From Streptomyces composti (lineage in GTDB: Bacteria; Actinomycetota; Actinomycetes; Streptomycetales; Streptomycetaceae): DNA of 64,000 nt. A program made the position numbers and the translations under genes. Position 1 is the first letter of the stretch. Every line of letters begins with the position of its first letter. The notes under the pieces are model-generated. The model was not told the origin of the DNA, did not search any database, and saw only the letters and a list, made by a program, of their open reading frames with translations. This document shows positions 1-9,136 of this stretch, in pieces. The stretch spans positions 62,001 through 126,000 of the forward strand of contig NZ_JAATEM010000015.1 of assembly GCF_012034205.1 (NCBI RefSeq), written 5' to 3'.

Positions 1-230
1 CGTGGGCTTCCTCGGGCTCCTACGAGTTCCCGGCCTCCTCCGGGCCCCTGTGGATCGCGCTCCTCCGCATCGCACGGAACGGTACTCAGCTCAGGCCGTC
101 CGAGCCCAGTCCGTGCGGCCGGTCCGTGCCGTGGCCGTGACCACATCGCAGCGCGCCAGGCGCCGTGCTCCCGTCCGGGACCGCTCCCCACGTCCGTCCA
201 CAGGCAGCCCCCGCAGGTTATCCACAACGG

Positions 231-285
231 TTGACACCGTGCGGCCCCCGACCCACCATGGAATCGCACGAACCGAACGATCGGT
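231..285 (+). promoter_or_regulatory. paa operon promoter with PaaR-like palindrome
   Basis: A TTGACA -35 box (231-236) is followed 17 bases later by CACCAT (254-259), a weak -10. Just downstream, ACCGAACGATCGGT (272-285) has ACCG and CGGT arms and fits the ACCGnnCGnnCGGT core I recall for TetR-family PaaR repressors of phenylacetate genes. The placement over the start of transcription suits repression relieved by phenylacetyl-CoA. No paaR gene is visible in the window. A DnaA-box-like TTATCCACA lies just upstream, near 218-226. The rest of 1-327 shows no convincing gene. Confidence 0.5.
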
Positions 286-327
286 CGGGAGCGTGCTCCG
301 AGAAGCACCCAGGTCGAGGGGGACCTC

Positions 328-1421
<1,094 letters not shown>

Positions 1422-1425
<4 letters not shown>

Positions 1426-1709
1426 CCACCACCGACTGGCCCCTGTGGGAGGTCTTCGTGCGCTCGCGCCGGGGCCTGTCCCACACCCACGCCGGCAGCC
1501 TCCACGCGCCGGACGCGGAGCTCGCCCTGCGCAACGCACGCGACCTGTACACCCGGCGCGGCGAGGGCGTCTCCATCTGGGTCGTGCCGTCGTCCGCGAT
1601 CACCGCCTCCTCGCCCGACGAGAAGGACCCGTTCTTCGAGCCGACCGCCGACAAGCCCTACCGGCACCCCACCTTCTACGAGATCCCCGAGGGGGTGCAG
1701 CACCTGTGA
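1422..1709 (+). CDS. paaB: 1,2-phenylacetyl-CoA epoxidase subunit PaaB
   Basis: The 95-residue small subunit opens with [22 protein letters not shown], the hallmark of PaaB, and continues with the [15 protein letters not shown] segment. PaaB stabilises the PaaA/PaaC assembly and has no catalytic centre of its own. It overlaps paaA by four bases (ATGA) and its stop overlaps the GTG start of paaC (GTGA). Length and sequence match the family. Confidence 0.95.
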
Positions 1710-2440
1710 CCACGCCCACCGTCAAGGACACCGCCCTCGCCCCGGCCGCGCTGGCCCTCGGCGACGACGCCCTGGTGCTCTCCCACCGCCTCGGCGAGTG
1801 GGCAGGCAACGCCCCCGTGCTGGAGGAGGAGGTCGCCCTCGCCAACATCGCGCTCGACCTGCTCGGCCAGGCGCGGATGCTCCTCTCGATGGTCGGCGAC
1901 GAGGACGAGCTGGCCTTCCTCCGCGAGGAGCGCGCCTTCCGCAACCTCCAGCTGGTGGAGCAGCCCAACGGCGACTTCGCCCACACCATCGCCCGCCAGC
2001 TGTACTTCTCCGTCTACCAGCACCTGCTGCACACCCAGCTGGCCGACGGCGACGGCCCCTTCGCCGCGCTGGCCGCCAAGGCCGTCAAGGAGACCGCCTA
2101 CCACCGCGACCACGCCGAGCAGTGGACCCTCCGCCTCGGCGACGGCACAGAGGTCAGCCACGACCGGATGCAGCAGGCCGCGAACGCGCTGTGGCGCTAC
2201 ACCGGCGAGATGTTCCAGCCCGTCGAAGGCCTGGACATCGACTGGACGGCCCTTCAGACCGCCTGGCTGGAGCAGATCGAGGACGTGCTGCGCCGGGCCA
2301 CCCTCTCCGTGCCCGAAGGGCCCCGCACGGGAGCCTGGTCGGCCGGTGCGGGCCGGCAGGGTCTGCACACCGAGCCCTTCGGCCGCATGCTCGCCGAGAT
2401 GCAGCATCTGCACCGCAGCCACCCGGGGGCGTCATGGTGA
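1706..2440 (+). CDS. paaC: 1,2-phenylacetyl-CoA epoxidase subunit PaaC
   Basis: PaaC is the structural, iron-free partner of PaaA in the epoxidase core. The 244-residue helical protein has the expected EEVALANIALDLLGQARML helix near the N-terminus and KETAYHRDHAEQW in the middle. The GTG at 1706 overlaps the paaB stop. In-frame starts further upstream would lie inside paaB and are less likely. The end overlaps the ATG of paaD by seven bases. Confidence 0.94.
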   Translation: MTTPTVKDTALAPAALALGDDALVLSHRLGEWAGNAPVLEEEVALANIALDLLGQARMLLSMVGDEDELAFLREERAFRNLQLVEQPNGDFAHTIARQLYFSVYQHLLHTQLADGDGPFAALAAKAVKETAYHRDHAEQWTLRLGDGTEVSHDRMQQAANALWRYTGEMFQPVEGLDIDWTALQTAWLEQIEDVLRRATLSVPEGPRTGAWSAGAGRQGLHTEPFGRMLAEMQHLHRSHPGASW

Positions 2441-2988
2441 CCACCACGACTCCGCTGGAGGAGGAACTGCTCGAGCTGGCCGGGTCGGTGCCCGACCCGG
2501 AGCTGCCCGTGCTCACCCTGCGCGAACTGGGCGTCGTCCGCGCGGTGCACGCCCGGGGGGCGGACAGCGTCGAGGTCGAGCTGACCCCGACCTACACCGG
2601 CTGCCCCGCCATCGAGGCGATGGCCCTCGACATAGAGCGCGTCCTGCACGAGCACGGCATACGCGAGGTCACCGTCCGCACGGTGCTGGCGCCCGCCTGG
2701 TCCACCGACGACATCACCGAGGAGGGCCGGCGCAAGCTGCGCGAGTTCGGCATCGCACCGCCACGCGTCCGCAACGCCTCCGGCCCGGTCCCCGTCGCCC
2801 TCGGCCCCACCCGCACCCGCGACGCCGACCCGTCCGCCGCCGGTGCCGACGAGCTTGAGGCCGTCCGCTGCCCGCACTGCGGATCCGCCGACACCGAACT
2901 GCTCAGCCGCTTCTCGTCCACCGCGTGCAAGGCGCTGCGCCGCTGCCTGACCTGCCGCGAACCGTTCGACCACTTCAAGGAGTTGTGA
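2434..2988 (+). CDS. paaD: PaaD, MIP18-family maturation protein of the epoxidase
   Basis: This 184-residue protein joins a MIP18/DUF59 domain (about residues 5-100, with DPELPVLTLRELGVVR and TPTYTGCPAIEAM) to a C-terminal zinc ribbon (CPHCGSADT ... CLTCREPF). In the paa pathway PaaD is needed for an active epoxidase, presumably by helping metal-centre assembly. The DUF59 fold is typical of Fe-S cluster assembly proteins. ATG 2434 lies inside the paaC end, with an alternative GTG at 2437. The stop overlaps the start of paaE. Confidence 0.93.
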   Translation: MVTTTTPLEEELLELAGSVPDPELPVLTLRELGVVRAVHARGADSVEVELTPTYTGCPAIEAMALDIERVLHEHGIREVTVRTVLAPAWSTDDITEEGRRKLREFGIAPPRVRNASGPVPVALGPTRTRDADPSAAGADELEAVRCPHCGSADTELLSRFSSTACKALRRCLTCREPFDHFKEL

Positions 2989-4046
2989 TGGCCCGCTTCC
3001 ACCGGCTCCGGGTGGCCGCGGTCGACCGGCTCACCGACGACTCCGTCGCCCTCACCTTCGCCGTTCCGCCCGAGCTGCGCGAGGAGTACCGGTACCTGCC
3101 CGGCCAGCACCTGGCGCTGCGCCGCACGGTCGACGGCCAGGAGATACGGCGCACCTACTCCATCTGCTCCCCCGCACCCGACGGCGAGGGGCCGAGCACC
3201 CTGCGCGTCGGCGTGCGCCTGGTCGAGGGCGGCGCCTTCTCCACCTACGCCCTGAAGGAGATCAACCTCGGCGACGAGCTGGAGGTCATGACCCCGGCCG
3301 GCCGCTTCACCCTCCAGCCGGCGCACGGCCAGTACGCGGCGATCGTCGGCGGCAGCGGCATCACCCCGGTGCTGTCCATCGTCTCCACCCTGCTCGCCCG
3401 CGAGCCCCGGGCGCGGTTCTGCCTGATCCGCAGCGACCGCACCGCAGCCTCCACGATGTTCCTCGAAGAGGTCGCCGACCTGAAGGACCGCTACCCCGAC
3501 CGGTTCCAGCTGGTCACCGTGCTCTCCCGCGAGGAGCAGCAGGCCGGGCTGCCGTCCGGCCGGCTCGACCAGGAGCGGCTGACCGGACTGCTTCCGGCGC
3601 TGCTGCCCGTGGAGCAGGTCGACGGCTGGTTCCTGTGCGGCCCCTACGGACTGGTCGAGGGCGCCGAGCGGACCCTGCGCGCCCTGGGCGTGCCCCGCGC
3701 CCGCATCCACGAGGAGATCTTCCACGTGGACGCGAGCCCCGCCCCCGCCCGCACGGCCACGGCCCCCGCCCACAGCACGGTCACCGCCCGGCTCGACGGA
3801 CGCGGCGGCACCTGGCCCGTCCAGGACGGCGAGTCCCTGCTCGACACGGTGCTGCGCAACCGCCCCGACGCCCCCTACGCCTGCAAGGGCGGCGTCTGCG
3901 GGACCTGCCGTGCCTTCCTGGTCTCCGGCGAGGTGCGGATGGACCGCAACTTCGCCCTGGAGGCGGAGGAGACCGAGGCGGGCTACGTCCTGGCCTGCCA
4001 GTCGCACCCGCTCACCGAGAAGGTGGAGCTGGACTTCGACCGGTAG
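2988..4046 (+). CDS. paaE: PaaE, phenylacetyl-CoA epoxidase reductase
   Basis: PaaE passes electrons from NADPH to the epoxidase. Domain order in the 352 residues is FAD-binding (RRTYSICS), NAD(P)-binding (GGSGITPVLSI) and a C-terminal plant-type 2Fe-2S ferredoxin with ACKGGVCGTCRAFL and a fourth Cys in LACQS. This is the class IA reductase layout expected for PaaE. It starts one base inside the paaD stop (TGATG) and is the last gene of the operon. No paaG, paaZ, paaJ or paaK follows, so the rest of the pathway must be elsewhere. Confidence 0.95.
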   Translation: MARFHRLRVAAVDRLTDDSVALTFAVPPELREEYRYLPGQHLALRRTVDGQEIRRTYSICSPAPDGEGPSTLRVGVRLVEGGAFSTYALKEINLGDELEVMTPAGRFTLQPAHGQYAAIVGGSGITPVLSIVSTLLAREPRARFCLIRSDRTAASTMFLEEVADLKDRYPDRFQLVTVLSREEQQAGLPSGRLDQERLTGLLPALLPVEQVDGWFLCGPYGLVEGAERTLRALGVPRARIHEEIFHVDASPAPARTATAPAHSTVTARLDGRGGTWPVQDGESLLDTVLRNRPDAPYACKGGVCGTCRAFLVSGEVRMDRNFALEAEETEAGYVLACQSHPLTEKVELDFDR

Positions 4047-4287
4047 CCCCGGACGGTGGCCCCGCAGAGGAGAGCCGGCACAGAAGGTCCGATGCGCCCA
4101 CCCGGTGGCCGGGCCCCTGGAAGCTCGGCGGCCGGCCCCGGGCGCGCGTACGCCAGCCCGGGCCCGACCCCGGTGGCCAGGCCCGCACGCACCGGACCTT
4201 CTCTCCTCCTGAAGGCTGTTCTAGCTCGACGCCCCGTCAGGTTGGCGTCGGCCGGCGCACCCGTGCGCCGTGAGAGGACAGGGACCC

Positions 4288-4832
4288 GTGGACTTCACCT
4301 TCGCCGAGGAGCAGCAGGCAGCCGCCGAAGCAGCACGGGGCGTCTTCGCCTCCGTCGCCCCGGACACCGTGCCCAGCCCCGCCCTCACCCCGGCGCCGTT
4401 GCGCCGACGGCTGCGACCGCGCCCTGTGGTCCCGGCTCGCCGAGGCCGACCTGCTGAGCCTGCCGCTCGACCCGGAACACGGCGGATCCGGCCTCGACGC
4501 GATCGCCCTGTGCCTGGTGCTGCGCGAGTCGGCGAAAGTACTGGCCCGCGTACCGCTCCTGGAACATCGCCCGCGCCGCCGCGGCCATCCAGGCCCACGG
4601 CAGCCCGCTGCCCGCCACCGCGGACGTCACCGTCGCCAAGATCTGGGCGGCGGAACGAGTGTGCCGGGTCGTGCAGACCGCCCAGCACCTGCACGGAGGC
4701 TTCGGCGCCGACGTGGACTACCCCCTGCACCACTACCACGCCCGGGCCAAACACCTGGAACTCACCCTCGGCCCGGCAGCCGCCCACGAGGAGACCCTCG
4801 GGGACCCGCTGGCCGCCCATCCACCCACCTGA
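4288..4832 (+). pseudogene. acyl-CoA dehydrogenase relic (frameshifted, internally deleted)
   Basis: A GTG start (4288) opens VDFTFAEEQQAAAEAARGVF, the normal N-terminus of an acyl-CoA dehydrogenase. After ALTPA the reading continues in another frame as ADGCDRALWSRLAEADLLSLPL and HGGSGLDAIALCLVLRESA, and near 4560 it shifts again to ARAAAAIQAHGSPLPATADV and LHGGFGADVDYPLHHYHARA, ending at TGA 4830. These are the N-terminal part and the last ~95 residues of a ~380-residue enzyme. The central FAD/substrate region is missing. At least two frame changes plus the deletion make it non-functional. A short hairpin (CGACGCC ... GGCGTCG, 4227-4250) precedes it; 4047-4287 otherwise holds nothing I can assign. 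Confidence 0.8.
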
Positions 4833-4877
4833 CCGGACACGGACGAAGAGCCGCTCACGGCCTCCGGCCCCCGGAAA

Positions 4878-5225
4878 CTACAGCACGTGCCCGGTCTGAC
4901 CGTCGTCCGTGACGACCGGACGCCCGGCGGCCTCCCACTCCTGCATACCGCCGTCCACGTTCACGGCGTCGATTCCCTGCTGCACCAGATACATCGTGAC
5001 CTGGGCGGAACGCCCGCCGGAACGGCAGATCACATGCACCCGGCCGTCCTGAGGCGCGGCCTCGGTCAGCTCGCCGTAGCGGGCCACGAACTCACTGACC
5101 GGGATGTGCAGCGCGCCGGCCGCGTGACCGGCCTTCCACTCGTCGTCCTCACGGACGTCCAGCAGAAAGTCGCCGTCCTTGACGTCCGCGACCCCGACCG
5201 TGGGCACAGCAGCTCCGAAACTCAT
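4878..5225 (-). CDS. rhodanese-like domain protein
   Basis: This is a single rhodanese domain of 115 residues. The active loop CRSGGRS places the persulfide-forming Cys at residue 67, and LLDVREDDEWKAGHAAGALH is the usual first rhodanese signature. Such stand-alone domains carry sulfane sulfur or act as thiosulfate sulfurtransferases; the acceptor is unknown. The ATG at 5225 was chosen because the domain begins right after it. It lies 34 bases beyond the J-like gene end on the same strand, so both may share a transcript. Confidence 0.85.
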   Translation of the reverse strand: MSFGAAVPTVGVADVKDGDFLLDVREDDEWKAGHAAGALHIPVSEFVARYGELTEAAPQDGRVHVICRSGGRSAQVTMYLVQQGIDAVNVDGGMQEWEAAGRPVVTDDGQTGHVL

Positions 5226-5259
5226 GTCTGAGACGCTACCCGAAGAGACGGACCGAGGC

Positions 5260-6096
5260 TCACGCCAGCAGGGAGGCCAGCTCCGCCTCCCGCTCGGCCA
5301 GCTGGGCACGCAGCTGCTCGGCGATCTCGTCGAGCAGACCGTCGGGGTCGTCCGGAGCCAGCCTGAGCATGGAGCCGATCGCGCTCTCCTCCAGTTCCTT
5401 GGCGAGCACGGTGAGCATCTCCTTGCGCTGGGAGAGCCACTCGAGGCGGGCGTACAGCTCCTCCGCGGCGCTCCGGGCGCGCTTCAGCTGCGGCCCCGCG
5501 GCCCACTCCGCCGCCAGTTCCTCGAGCTCGTCCACGCTGCCACGGGCGTAGGCGGCGTTCACCCGGGTGATGAACTCCTCGCGGCGCTCGCGCTCGGACT
5601 CCTGCTGCGCCAGGTCCGGGTGGGCCTTGCGGACCAGCTCGCGGTACAGCTTGCGGGCCTCCTCGCTGGGCCGCACCCGCTGCGGGGGCTTCACCGGCTG
5701 GTCGGTGAGCATGGCGACGGCCTCGGGGTAGAGCCCCTTGTCGTCCATCCAGCCGTTCATCAGCTCTTCCACACCGGGTATGGGCGCCAGCCGGGCGCGC
5801 GCCTCCGCGGCACGGCGCAGATCCTCGGGGTCGCCGGTGCGGTCGGCGCGGGCCTGCAGGATCTGGGCGTCCAGCTCCTCGAGACGGGCGTACATCGGTC
5901 CGAGCTTCTGCTCGTGCAGCCGGGAGAAGTTCTCGACCTCGATACGAAAGGTCTCCACCGCGATCTCGAACTCGATCAGCGCCTTCTCCGCGGCCCGGAC
6001 GGCCTGCTCAAGCCGCTCCTCGGCCCGCGCGGCCTTCTCACCACCGGGGGCCTGCTCCGCCCCGGCGGCACCACCCTGCACACCTTCCGACTCCAT
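5260..6096 (-). CDS. J-domain-like cytoplasmic protein
   Basis: The 278-residue protein has long charged helices (about 22-105 and 185-278) and, between them, PSEEARKLYRELVRKAHPDLAQ, a J-domain-like segment with HPD at residues 159-161. An HPD loop normally stimulates the ATPase of an Hsp70, so a DnaK partner is plausible. The flanking coiled-coil-like regions suggest a dedicated adaptor rather than a general DnaJ, since there is no Gly/Phe region or zinc domain. ATG 6096 is preferred over upstream in-frame starts because those add only low-complexity sequence. Streptomyces homologues are usually annotated as DnaJ-like. Confidence 0.7.
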   Translation of the reverse strand: MESEGVQGGAAGAEQAPGGEKAARAEERLEQAVRAAEKALIEFEIAVETFRIEVENFSRLHEQKLGPMYARLEELDAQILQARADRTGDPEDLRRAAEARARLAPIPGVEELMNGWMDDKGLYPEAVAMLTDQPVKPPQRVRPSEEARKLYRELVRKAHPDLAQQESERERREEFITRVNAAYARGSVDELEELAAEWAAGPQLKRARSAAEELYARLEWLSQRKEMLTVLAKELEESAIGSMLRLAPDDPDGLLDEIAEQLRAQLAEREAELASLLA

Positions 6097-6454
6097 CACC
6101 CGCCCAGCGTAGGGCACGGGCGCGGGGGGCAGGGATTCTCGTCCCTCCGCGACCTCCGGGGGGCCTCCCCTCCCCCCACCCCGCCCCCTCATCGGTTCGA
6201 GCTTCAGCCCGCAGCGCTCACCCGCACCGGATCGCGCGTGCGCGCCGCACACCGCCCGCCGGGGCCGGCGCGTCCACGCGCCCGGACAAACCGCAGCCTG
6301 CCCCAGGAACGCACACCGCCCCCGGGCACATTCACCGCGCCACGGCCACGACCACAGCCACCGGCACCAGCACCAGCACCAGCACCAGCACCAGCGCATC
6401 CGCACCGGCACCGGCACCATTGCACCGGCACGGCCCGGCCGTGGCGCTCGCCCG
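6097..6454. other. intergenic region with hexamer tandem repeat
   Basis: No gene is supported here. Five perfect CACCAG copies occur at 6365-6394, followed by GCACCG units. Reading frames through it give only Pro/Ala/His or Trp/Cys runs. It separates the ends of two leftward genes and probably carries the promoter of the J-like gene. Confidence 0.6.
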
Positions 6455-7942
6455 TCAGACCCCCAGCTCCGCCGCGATCCGTCCCGAGCGCACCGCGCTC
6501 AGCAGGTCGGCGTGGTCGGCCTCGGTGCGGTCGGCGTAGGCGACGGCGAACGCGGCTATCGCCGTGTCCAGCTCGTCGTTCTTGCCGCAGTAGCCGGCGA
6601 TCAGGCGCGGGTCGGCGCTGTGCGAGTGGGCGCGGGCCAGCAGGGCTCCTGTCATGCGCGCGTAGTCGTCGATCTGGTCGGCGGCCAGCGCCGCCGGGTC
6701 CACACTGCCCTTGCGGTTGCGGAACTGCCGCACCTGATAGGGCCGCCCCTCGACCGTCGTCCAGCCCAGCAGGCTGTCACTGACCACCTGCATCCGCTTC
6801 TGGCCGAGCACCACCCGCTTGCCCTCGTGCTCGGTGCCGGGCACCTCGAAGCCGGCCGTCTCCAGATGCGGCAGCAGCGCCGACGGGCGGGCCTCCTTCA
6901 CCTGCAGCACCAGCGGCTTGCCCCGGTGGTCCAGGAGCAGGACGACGTAGGAGCGCGTGCCCACGCTGCCCGTGCCGACGACGCGGAACGCCACGTCGTG
7001 CACCGCGTGCCGGGCCAGCAGCGGAAGGCGGTCCTCCGGCAGCGTGGTGAGGTACTGCTCCAGGGAGGCGGCCACGGCCCTGGCCTCCTCGTCCGGGACC
7101 CGGCGCAGCACCGGCGGTGCGTCGACGAACCGGCGCCCGCCGTCCTCCGTCGCCTCGGTGGACTTGGCGGCGAAGCGGCCGCTGGTGTTGGCGCGGGCCT
7201 TCTCCGCGACCCGCTCCAGGGTGCCGAGCAGATCGTGGGCGTCGGTGTGGGAGACCAGCTCCTCGTCGGCGATGGCGTTCCACGCGTCCAGCGCGGGCAG
7301 TTTCGACAGCAGGCGCATGGTGCGGCGGTAGGCGCCGACCGCGTCGTAGGCGGCCTCCTGGCACACGGCCTCGTCCGCGCCGGCCTCCCGGCCGGCGAGC
7401 ACCAGCGAGGCGGCGAGCCGCTTCAGGTCCCACTCCCAGGGGCCGTACACGGTCTCGTCGAAGTCGTTGAGGTCGATGACCAGGCGGCCGCGTGCGTCGC
7501 CGTAGAGGCCGAAGTTGGCTGCGTGGGCGTCGCCGCATATCTGGGCGCGGATCCTGGTCATGGGGGTGCGGGCCAGGTCGTAGGCCATCAGGCCGGCCGA
7601 GCCGCGCAGGAAGGCGAAGGGCGTCGCCGCCATCCGGCCCACCCGTATCGGGGTGAGTTCGGGCAGCCGGCCGCGTCCGGACTCCTCGACCGCCGTCACC
7701 GCATCGGGGCGGGAGCCGTCCAGCTCGAGCCTGGCGTGAGCGCTGCGCGGCACCACCCGGCGCAGAGCCTTGCCCTCCGCCTTGGGGGACCCCTGGGCCG
7801 GCCACTCGGCGAAGCCCGGCACGCGCGGCAGCCGCCGCCCGGCACCGGAATCCGGGCCGGCCCCCTGGGCGGACGTGTCCGCCGGTCCGCCCTGGCGTCC
7901 CACCGTGCGCGTGCTCTCCACCCCGGCGACGACCTCGGTCAC
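6455..7942 (-). CDS. DUF2252 family protein
   Basis: The 495-residue protein belongs to DUF2252, a kinase-fold-like family common in actinomycetes whose reaction is not established. Conserved landmarks are ICGDAHAANFGLYGD (about 155-170) and DLNDFDETVYGPWEWDLKRL, which resemble the catalytic and metal-binding loops of aminoglycoside-phosphotransferase-like proteins. VLQVKEARPSALLPHL and RQFRNRKGSVD occur toward the C-terminus. The gene stands alone. ATG 7942 gives an N-terminal 35-residue flexible stretch before the conserved region. Confidence 0.8.
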   Translation of the reverse strand: MTEVVAGVESTRTVGRQGGPADTSAQGAGPDSGAGRRLPRVPGFAEWPAQGSPKAEGKALRRVVPRSAHARLELDGSRPDAVTAVEESGRGRLPELTPIRVGRMAATPFAFLRGSAGLMAYDLARTPMTRIRAQICGDAHAANFGLYGDARGRLVIDLNDFDETVYGPWEWDLKRLAASLVLAGREAGADEAVCQEAAYDAVGAYRRTMRLLSKLPALDAWNAIADEELVSHTDAHDLLGTLERVAEKARANTSGRFAAKSTEATEDGGRRFVDAPPVLRRVPDEEARAVAASLEQYLTTLPEDRLPLLARHAVHDVAFRVVGTGSVGTRSYVVLLLDHRGKPLVLQVKEARPSALLPHLETAGFEVPGTEHEGKRVVLGQKRMQVVSDSLLGWTTVEGRPYQVRQFRNRKGSVDPAALAADQIDDYARMTGALLARAHSHSADPRLIAGYCGKNDELDTAIAAFAVAYADRTEADHADLLSAVRSGRIAAELGV

Positions 7943-8059
7943 AGCAACCGCCTCCCCCGTACGCAGGTCAGGTCCGTCCGCGCTTCACGGCGAAGCGCTG
8001 GAATTCTCGATCGATGGAGACCGTAACAACCGGCGACGGAACGGCGTCAGACCCTGTGG

Positions 8060-8075
8060 ACAACTCATGAGTTGT
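8060..8075. promoter_or_regulatory. 16-bp perfect palindrome upstream of DUF2252 gene
   Basis: ACAACTCATGAGTTGT is a perfect palindrome about 120 bases upstream of the DUF2252 start. It is more AT-rich than its surroundings, as expected for a repressor site. CTGTGGA and TGTGGAA flank it on either side. The binding protein is unknown. Confidence 0.4.
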
Positions 8076-8219
8076 GGAAAACCCAGCGATCCTGGCGAGG
8101 CGCAGGAGCAGGCGCAACCGGGAACACCGCCTACAGCCCCCTTCCGTCCCCCTTCCGTCTGCTTCCGTCCCCTTCGGTCTCCGCGCCCACAGCCCCATCC
8201 CTCTCCGCACCCCGGCCCG

Positions 8220-8873
8220 CTAGCCGGCCTCCGCAATGGGCTCCATCCGTCCCTGGGCCACCAGTCCCGCCGCGCGGTTCTCCGCGATGTCCAGCCGGGC
8301 CAGCACAGCGGGCACGGCGATCCCCGGCAGCAGGTGATGGAAGAGAATCACCACCCGGCGTTCCAGATCCTCCCGCTGGCAGCGCAGCTGGGACAGCAGC
8401 TGCACCCCCGAGAAGCTGGCCACCAGCAACTCGGCCGTCTCCGCCGGGTCGACGTGCGGCAGCAGCTCGCCGCCGGCCTTCGCCTCGTTCAGCAGGCGCT
8501 CGGTCTGGTCGATCCACATGCCGAAGGCCGGGGTGCGGTCCAGACCCAGCGCGCCCTGGTCCAGGGCGAGTCCGACGCTGGCCCGCACCAGCGGCTCGGT
8601 CCGCAGCCGCAGCGCCAGCACCAGACCGGAGTCCACCAGTTCCTGCAGCTTGCTGGGCTGCGGCGGCAGCGAGACCGCCAGCTGCTCCTCGAAGATGCCG
8701 AGCGCCAGCTCCTCCTTCGACCCGAAGTGGAAGTACAGCGCACCCTTGGTCACACCGGCCCGTTCCAGAATCTCCCCGATGGTCGCCGAGGTGTAGCCGC
8801 GTTCGTCGAAGACGGCCGCCGCCGCCTCCAGGATGGTCCGCCGTGTGCGGATCGCGCGCTCCTGTCGCGCCAT
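8220..8873 (-). CDS. gamma-butyrolactone receptor-type TetR regulator (ScbR/ArpA family)
   Basis: The 217-residue protein begins MARQERAIRTRRTILEAAAA with an HTH at about residues 28-50 (TIGEILERAGVTKGALYFHF), the signature of the ScbR/ArpA/BarA receptors. Trp120 in AFGMWIDQTE matches the conserved Trp of the ligand pocket in this family. It is divergent from the AfsA-type gene with 263 bases between them, the scbR/scbA arrangement. Such receptors repress their own and neighbouring promoters until a GBL binds. The ATG at 8873 aligns with known family starts; an upstream in-frame ATG would add an unlikely leader. Confidence 0.88.
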   Translation of the reverse strand: MARQERAIRTRRTILEAAAAVFDERGYTSATIGEILERAGVTKGALYFHFGSKEELALGIFEEQLAVSLPPQPSKLQELVDSGLVLALRLRTEPLVRASVGLALDQGALGLDRTPAFGMWIDQTERLLNEAKAGGELLPHVDPAETAELLVASFSGVQLLSQLRCQREDLERRVVILFHHLLPGIAVPAVLARLDIAENRAAGLVAQGRMEPIAEAG

Positions 8874-9062
8874 CGGGTGCCTCCTGATCTCCGTGGATCT
8901 CTGCTCTCGCGCCGTCGATCGCATGGACCGCCGCGAGGTCGTGCTGCCTCATCGTGGCGCCAACGCGGTGCGGTGAAGCCCGTACTGCGTTCCGCTGGCG
9001 CCCTGCGGGCGCGGCGTGGGTGCGCTCGTCCGTCGCTCGTCCCGGCGAAGTGGATCACCCTT

Positions 9063-9091
9063 GGAAAAAAACCGTCCCGTCCGTATCTTAG
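9063..9091. promoter_or_regulatory. autoregulatory element (GBL-receptor operator), candidate
   Basis: An AT-rich stretch, AAAAAAACCG ... CCGTATCTTAG, lies in the scbR/scbA-type intergenic region. The halves form an imperfect inverted repeat (AAAAAACCG against AAGATACGG) of the autoregulatory-element type bound by ScbR-like receptors. As I recall, the equivalent S. coelicolor site is very similar. It sits about 45 bases before the afsA-like start, where binding would block that promoter. Confidence 0.6.
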
Positions 9092-9136
9092 TTCGACGTC
9101 CACCGGTGCCAGTTCATAGATCCCGGGGGTTCCCGC

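Noticed and set aside
6365..6394. CACCAG repeats as a possible CRISPR or VNTR array
   Set aside because: The unit is six bases with no spacers; it is a simple tandem repeat.
5179..6783. 534-residue plus-strand frame across the rhodanese and J-like genes
   Set aside because: It runs antisense to two recognisable genes and through a low-complexity intergenic stretch.
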